From Gnetum montanum (lineage: Eukaryota > Streptophyta > Gnetopsida > Gnetales > Gnetaceae), in NCBI GenBank assembly GCA_015680685.1, contig MNCI01035111.1, positions 517,889-580,364 on the forward strand: a stretch of 62,476 nt of DNA, read 5' to 3'. The notes under the pieces were generated by a model. It did not search any database, was not told where the DNA came from, and saw nothing but the letters and a program-made list of their open reading frames with translations. Each line of letters begins with the position of its first letter. Within the stretch, counting starts at the first letter, position 1. Shown one piece after another: positions 56,885-62,476 of this stretch. Position numbers and translations under genes: made by a program.

Positions 56885-57990
56885 TAGATCTCGACCAAAA
56901 ATTTCTTATCTGGGCTTCCAGGTTTATAGATCATCATGGCCCCTGAAGGAAAAATTTCATGAATGATATAAGGTCCTTCCCACAGTGTTTGAAATTTAGT
57001 TCATTGTGGCACATGTGCAGGATTCCAATAAAGAACCCTATCTCCTGGTTGGTATTTGACTTTTCTAATTCTTCAATCATGACGTTGTTTATTGAAGGCC
57101 TTGTGTAGTTCATTGGATGACAAGATGGCTAATTTGTTTTCATTTAGCAAGTTAAGATTCATTTACCATTCTTTCTATGCTAGACTGAGGTCAAGGTTAA
57201 GGTCACATGCTATAGATAGTGTACAGAGCTCAGTTTGGATGGGAAGCATTGGAAGTTTGTTGTACACTAACTCATGTGGAGCGGTAGGCCCAAAGAGCAT
57301 CATTCAATTTGGTTCTCCAGTCTCACCTATATTTACTAATGGTTTGTATTAAAATTTTTGTGATTTTTATATTGGTGACTTTGGCTTGACCATTCGCTTG
57401 AGGGTGATATGATGTAGTTAGTTTATTCCCAACTCCTAAGCATTGCATCAACTTTCAAAAAGTCACACCTGTAAAATGTGTACCATTATCAAAAATAAGT
57501 GCATGAGGCATGCTAAACCTATTTACGATTTGTTGTTGAATAAATCGTGTAGCGATAGATGATGTACACTTGGCAACGGCAGCTACTTCTACCCATTTTG
57601 TAAAATAATCAATGGCAACAACAATGTATGCTTTTCCATTGGACATCGCTATACTAGGCCCCATAAAATCAATACCCCATATGTCGAAGGGTTCTAAGGG
57701 TTAAATCCATTGTTGTGAATCCTCCATTCTAGCAGTCATTCCCTCATCGTGTTGGCAGCGCATACAACATTGGACAAAATGATGGGTGTTCCAAAATAAT
57801 GTAGGCCAATAATATCCTACAAGCAGAATTTTAATGGTTGTTCGTCTCCCAGTGTAATGACCCCCACAAGGGCCCTCATGAGCATCTTGGAGAACTCGCA
57901 ATTGATCTGTATTGAGAACACACCATCAAACCAAGCCATCAGAACACACCTTGTAAAGGTGTTCATTAATTTCCATGAAATGTTTGACAC
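56885..57990 (-). pseudogene. element W integrase
   Basis: Zinc region HEGPCGGHYTGRR with CCMRCQ, core EPFDIWGIDFMGPSIAMSNGK (first D), FTKWVEVAAVAK, LIFDNGTHFTGV (second D), HPQANGQAKVTN, where the catalytic E has become K, then DWRTKLNDALWAYR, QPGDRVLYWNP and WEGPYIIHEIFPSG in the C-terminal domain. Stops occur at the core/zinc join and after GVTF. Inactive because of the E-to-K change. Confidence 0.9.
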
Positions 57991-58249
57991 AATGGAGAAA
58001 TTGTTGTTTCTTTCTAACATTTAGCCCTTGTGGTGTTACTTGTGTGAAAAGATAAGTAAGAATGCTACTATACCAATTTGTATCTATGGGTGATTGATTG
58101 TTTATTACACCTGCAAAGAGGAGTTCATCAAGGAAGCAATCCAAAATTAGGTATTTGTCCTCTTTGTTGTCCCATTGCAACTAAGATAAATGATCGGCAA
58201 CAATATTCTCGGTGCCCTTATGATCTACTATTGTGAAATCGAACTCTTG

Positions 58250-58565
58250 CAAGATCACAAGCTATCGTATAATGCGAGAGCTCACCATTGGTTTATTCAT
58301 AAGGAACCGAATCACACTATGATGTGTGTGTAAAAATACCTTATAGCCTAATACATAGTGCCTAAATTTCTCTAGTGCAAACACCATGGCCATTAACTCT
58401 TTTTCTATTGTGGTATAGTTGAGTTGTGCACTAGCAATGCTTCAACTTGCACAGTGAAAGTAATAGGGACATTTTTGGTCATCTAACTATGTAAGTACAA
58501 CTCCTAAAACAAAATTGGACATGTTAGTCATTATATGGAATGCTCTAGACCAGTTAGGAGCTTGT
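58250..58565 (-). pseudogene. element W RNase H
   Basis: AFHIMTNMSNFVLGVVLT, KCPYYFHCAS, LNYTTIEKELMAMVFALEKFRHYVLGYKV, HHSVIRFLMNKP. The first catalytic D (usually TDAS) is N and the TDH motif is THH. Followed by the tether FTIVDHKGTENIVADHLS, which leads to integrase. Confidence 0.86.
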
Positions 58566-58579
58566 AGAATGAGTGTTTC

Positions 58580-59420
58580 TACAAGCTTCTGCTTCAAGGT
58601 TTAGAAAGCTAACTCACATTCCTTGGTCCATTCAAAGGGTACATCCTTTTTCATTAATTCTACCAACAGTTTTACAATCTTCAAAAAGTTCTCAATGAAA
58701 CATCTATAATAGCCAATATGTCCAAGGAATGATCGGACATCTTTTACAGTTTCAGGTTGACACATGATTCCTTGGATGACTTTAATTTTTTCAGGATCTA
58801 CCTCTATCCTTGTTTGTAAAATTTTATGCCCTAATACAATGCCCTCTTGGACCACTAAGTGGCTTTTCTACCAATTGAGCCTTAGGTTGGTTTCAGCACA
58901 TCGTTTTAGCACTTGCTCTAATCGGTCCAATGCTTCTTCAAAGTCCACTTTGTAGGTGGAGAAATTGTCCATAAAAACCTCCACACCATTCCTTATTTGT
59001 TGTTGAAATATACTAAGAACCAAACGCTGAAATGTTGCTGTAGCATTGCACAAGCCAAACATCATCTGCCTATATGCAAATGTCCCCCAAGGACTTTTGA
59101 ATGTAGTTTTGGCTTGGTCTTCTAATGCTATTTGGATTTGATTGTACCCACTTTAACCATCCAAAAAACTATAATAATAATGCCTTGCAATGGTATCTAC
59201 GACTTGGTCAATGAATGGCAATGGGAAATGATCTTTAAATTTTGCCATGTTTAATAGCCTAAATTCTATACACATCCTCCATTTACCAGCTTTTATAGGC
59301 ACAATGACTAATGAACTAACCCATTCACTGTCAGCAATGGGGTAGATGAACCTGACCTTCAGAAGTTGTTCAATTTCTTCCTTAACTACTTGCTTAAGCT
59401 TTGAGTTCAATCATCTTTGC
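58580..59420 (-). pseudogene. element W reverse transcriptase
   Basis: KLKQVVKEEIEQLLKVRFIYPI, WVSSLVIVPIKAGKWRMCIEF, LLNMAKFKDHFPLPFIDQVV, YYSFLDG, SGYNQIQIALEDQAKTTF, MMFGLCNATATFQRLVL, VFMDNFSTYK at the active site (FMDDF with the second D changed to N), then IVLGHKILQTRIEVDPEKIK and GHIGYYRCFIENF. Few stops; readable over about 280 codons in three frames. Confidence 0.9.
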
Positions 59421-60034
59421 AGTTGTTGTCGAGGCTTCATAGAGGGATCAATGTAAATTCTATGTTGGCATATCCTAGGATCTATTCCAGTTAATTCGAG
59501 ATATGATCAAGAAAATGCTTTTGACCATTTTTTTACCATTTTTGTTGATGAGCGAGCTTAGCATTAATGATTACTGATTTTTCATTCTAAAGAAATGCAT
59601 ACTCCATATCGGTGGGCAAAGATTTTAATTCAAGGGGCTCTTGCTTAAACTCATCAAGGATTTCCAACTACCCCTAGTTGATATCTTTGTTGTCAGTACT
59701 TGGAAGTTGGTGATGGATTTTCTCTAATGCATCTATGCTATCGATGTAGGAACAAGTCATGCTCTCAATTGGTTCCATGCATAAAGTTGAATTATTCTCT
59801 AAGTCAGCTATCAGCCACAAGGCATCTTACTATCTTGTGGCTATTGTATACAGACATCTTTGTATGGCAAATACTTGTGCATACTGGTTGCATGTAGGTA
59901 ATGTTGAGCATTGTATAAACCAAGACTTCTACACGCAGTTGCACTCTGTGTCACTGTATGCAATGCATGGAACTTTCTTCTTCTTGATCTTCCCAAACAC
60001 ATTTTCTTTCGATATCTCTAGGGAGAGATCACGT

Positions 60035-60360
60035 ATTCCTAGGTGCACATCAATCATACTTAGCCATGCTCTTTCCATTATGACTAGGAAGTCCTTTTTG
60101 TAGTTGTTGATTTGGATCACTAGGAAATCAGCTGGATACAACCACCCACAAACGGTGGTGACAATGTCCTCCACTAGTCCCAATGGAACAGTGATGGACT
60201 GGTTAGCCAAATCTAAACAAATGTTACTCTTCTTTATAGAGGTAGGTTCCAAGCTTTATACATTTCCTAGGAGATCAAATTAACACCAAAACTTGAATCC
60301 AAAAGAACTTTACAAGGCTCATTTCCAATGATTTGCAAATAAATAAGAGGACTTCCAAGA
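60035..60360 (-). pseudogene. element W protease
   Basis: PLIYLQIIGNEPCKVLLDSSFGVNLIS, MYKAWNLP, then (open frame 59,929-60,252) LGLVEDIVTTVCGWLYPADFLVIQ and MERAWLSMIDV. Retropepsin order with DSS in place of DSG and ERAWL in place of GRAWL. Confidence 0.82.
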
Positions 60361-60419
60361 TCAGAGAATTAACTAGGAAGATGGCCAGCTTTAATCCAAT
60401 CAGTGATGGTGTGAGTTAA

Positions 60420-62430
60420 CATGATAGTGTACGTTGAGTGTAGTTTTTGGTTTGAAGAAAGCTCTGAAGATTCAAATGATGATGAGGCATTTGGATAATT
60501 AGCTGCTTGTGGTTGTAAGGACTTGGTTGGACTATTGGTTCTAAAGAAAGGTCTTCTCTTTGATCGGTTGTCTAAACCAATGGTAGGTTGAAGATTGATA
60601 GCCCTTGTAGTGTTACGCTACTGTAGTTGGGCAAGAAGCTTGCCTTGCATAGTTAGAGCAGGTGGTAATGGAGCTAAGGGTGGAAGAGATGCAAATGGAT
60701 GAGAAGGGTAGTGTGTATGTGGGGCATCACCCCTAGAAGAAGAAGAAGTTCTATAGTACTTAGGGGTCTGGTAGTGATGTTGAAGAGTGTCGTGACTAGT
60801 AGAGTCATGTGGAGAGATCAGCTACTAAATGTAATACCTGTATGGGTTAGGTTGATGATAAGGGTACTGTTGACGTGGTAGTGGCATTCTCCATGACTAT
60901 GGGTGTTGCCACTGTTGATATTATTCATTTGGTTGTGGTGGAGCTCCACTTAGATAATATGTCAAGGGTTGGTGGAACTGCCTTCGATTACCTTGAGGAT
61001 AAGGTAACCTTCTAGGTGTTTGTCATCTATTTAATTGTGGGTTTAGTGAATATACCCCTGACTCTTGCAGATGTGACACTATTTGGCAACATCCCTTAGG
61101 ATGGTCATATTGGCAAATCTCACATCCACCATCATTGTTCGTGTCCAAATCCACAACCTCTTCAATGACGGAAACCTTGCCCTTACCCTTGTTACATGCA
61201 TACTCAGCTTATTTCTTTTTCCTTCTCTCTTAGTCACTACTTTGTTCTTTAAACTCTATTATTTTTAGGATAGTTTGAAATTTTTCCTCTAGGTAGTTCC
61301 ACATTTGATCCACCTTTGCCAATACTTCTGATGCAAATTTTTGAATGGGCAAAGTCTTTCTGTTCACCATCTCATCAAGTGGTGACTCTTCTTCATCTTT
61401 GCAAAATCTAATTTCCTTCTTTTGGAGGGAAGGATCTCTATTGTACTCCTCCACACTTTCTCTTTTCCTCAAGTCATTTTCCTCCTTGGAAACTCTCTCC
61501 AACAATCTTTGTATTTGATGGGCTCTGAGCTTGGATAGCCTTCCTTGGGCATAAGTCCCAAGGGTTCTTTCAGTTTTGTACCTAAACCCATCTATGAGAT
61601 GGCATAGTTGTTCTTTTTGTGAATAATCATGGTTAGGGCAACTATGTAATAATGAATAATATTGACCAATGACAACATCCAAGGATTCATATCCTCCTTG
61701 TTTCCATCCTTGGATTTTCTTATGCAAGTTGGATACTCAGTAGTGCATTTGATACTTATCGTTAAATAGCTCCAACATGGTACTCCATCGACGAATGGAT
61801 TTCGGTTCTAAGGACTAGCACCAACTTTTTGCTTCCTTGATCAGTGTCTATGAAACAACTTTAGATTTTGCCACTCGTTTTCTATATTCTACAATGCACA
61901 TGCATTGTGGAATTCTTGTAAATGGTTTTGAGGATTAGCATTGTATCCCCCTTCAAATTGTGGGATGTTATTCATGTCTAGTCTTTTGATCCTACTATCT
62001 TTTTGGTGCCTTATTGGAATCCTAACAACCTCTGCTATATTTAACATACTTTGGGTGATGAGTAAGGGTTCATCATGATCATGCTGCCTATGGCATCTAT
62101 GATGCCTATGTTATTCCCTACTCTCCCTTCTTTCATGATGTGTCTCTTTGGAATGCCCTCATCCCCTTTCTCTACTATTTTGTTGGTGATTTCTATTTTG
62201 CCTACCATTGTCTTCATGGTCTCGCCCTTTGCAATTGCATTTAGATCCTAAAGAAGAGGAGAAAGAAGATGATGAAGATGAAGAGGAAGGAGGACTTGTA
62301 CCATGTTGGTGCCTACCACCATGTAAAAACCCTCTTGCACTAATTCTCCCTTCCATCATGTAATTAAATCGCATTGGTGATTCATAAAGTTTGTGGTGGC
62401 TAATAGGTTAATGTTTATTTTGTTTGGCAT
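60420..62430 (-). pseudogene. element W gag
   Basis: From the right: Ser-rich/basic N-terminal region (62,159-62,374, with a run of Ser codons), IKRLDMNNIPQFEGGYNANP, HLQEFHNACALQNIENEW, then the open frame 61,230-61,727 with GYESLDVVIGQYYSLLHSCP, LCHLIDGFRYKTERTLGTYA, LLERVSKEENDLRKRESVEE and FASEVLAKVDQMWNYLEEKF. The zinc knuckle CEICQYDHPKGCC lies near 61,085-61,130, and a Pro/His/Tyr-rich tail runs to the protease. The knuckle spacing is C-x2-C-x3-H-x3-C-C, not the usual C-x2-C-x4-H-x4-C. Confidence 0.85.
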
Positions 62431-62476
62431 CCTCTTTTCTTCGTCGCATTTTCTTGCATTCTTAATATTGTTAGGT

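Larger units (their letters stand above)
55450..62476 (-). mobile_element. element W: gypsy element, both ends missing
   Basis: Minus-strand gag, protease, RT, RNase H and integrase, with the post-integrase spacer down to 55,450, where it abuts the Z LTR. ORF3 and the 3' LTR are absent, so the left edge is probably a deletion; the 5' LTR would lie beyond the window. Its pol is the most complete of the group and serves as a guide for reading Y and Z. Confidence 0.88.

Overview
This window looks like repeat-rich nuclear DNA from a large-genome seed plant. It is AT-rich and packed with decayed Ty3/gypsy LTR retrotransposons of the Athila/Tat type. It also holds a tRNA-Ala-like relic, a foldback MITE and a broken PIF1-type helicase. 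I found no intact host gene, and nearly every coding frame carries stops or frameshifts. Species cannot be fixed from the sequence.

Layout. 1-12.2 kb is mostly unrecognisable old sequence. It contains a degenerate motif cluster (236-690), a tRNA-Ala(UGC)-like sequence (5,720-5,792), a PIF1-like pseudogene (6,064-6,924), a foldback element with 155-bp arms (7,188-7,545), a possible copia-type LTR start (8,453) and one copy of a two-copy unknown repeat (9,962-10,457). 12.2-15.6 kb is the pol of an Athila-type element on the minus strand (element U). It is cut off by the 5' part of a plus-strand element (V: LTR, primer-binding site, gag; 15.64-17.55 kb). 17.55-22.7 kb is non-coding apart from a strong hairpin, the second unknown-repeat copy and a cluster of GATGTC/GACATC motifs.

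22.7-55.45 kb is one nested structure. A plus-strand gypsy element (Z) has been split twice inside its reverse transcriptase/RNase H region. The first insertion is element X (26,861-35,879, minus, target duplication CCTAG). The second, 264 bp of host sequence further on, is element Y (36,144-48,361, minus, target duplication CACAT/TACAT). X itself carries a solo LTR (29,072-29,825) flanked by TCAGG. Z's reading frame continues across both insertion points. From 55.45 kb to the window end lies a fourth relative, W, minus strand, with a fairly complete gag-PR-RT-RH-IN order.

Shared plan. These elements read LTR, tRNA-Asp-type primer-binding site, gag with a zinc knuckle, protease, RT, RNase H, integrase, then a 1.4-2 kb spacer with a conserved block, then a third open frame (ORF3), then LTR. 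ORF3 is present in X, Y and Z. It resembles the plant 'putative transposon protein'/ATHILA ORF-type domain at its N-terminal part and is charged and coiled-coil-like further on. X lacks pol entirely and looks non-autonomous. ORF3, the conserved spacer block and the changing palindromic cassettes in the LTR U3 regions are the least explained parts of the window.
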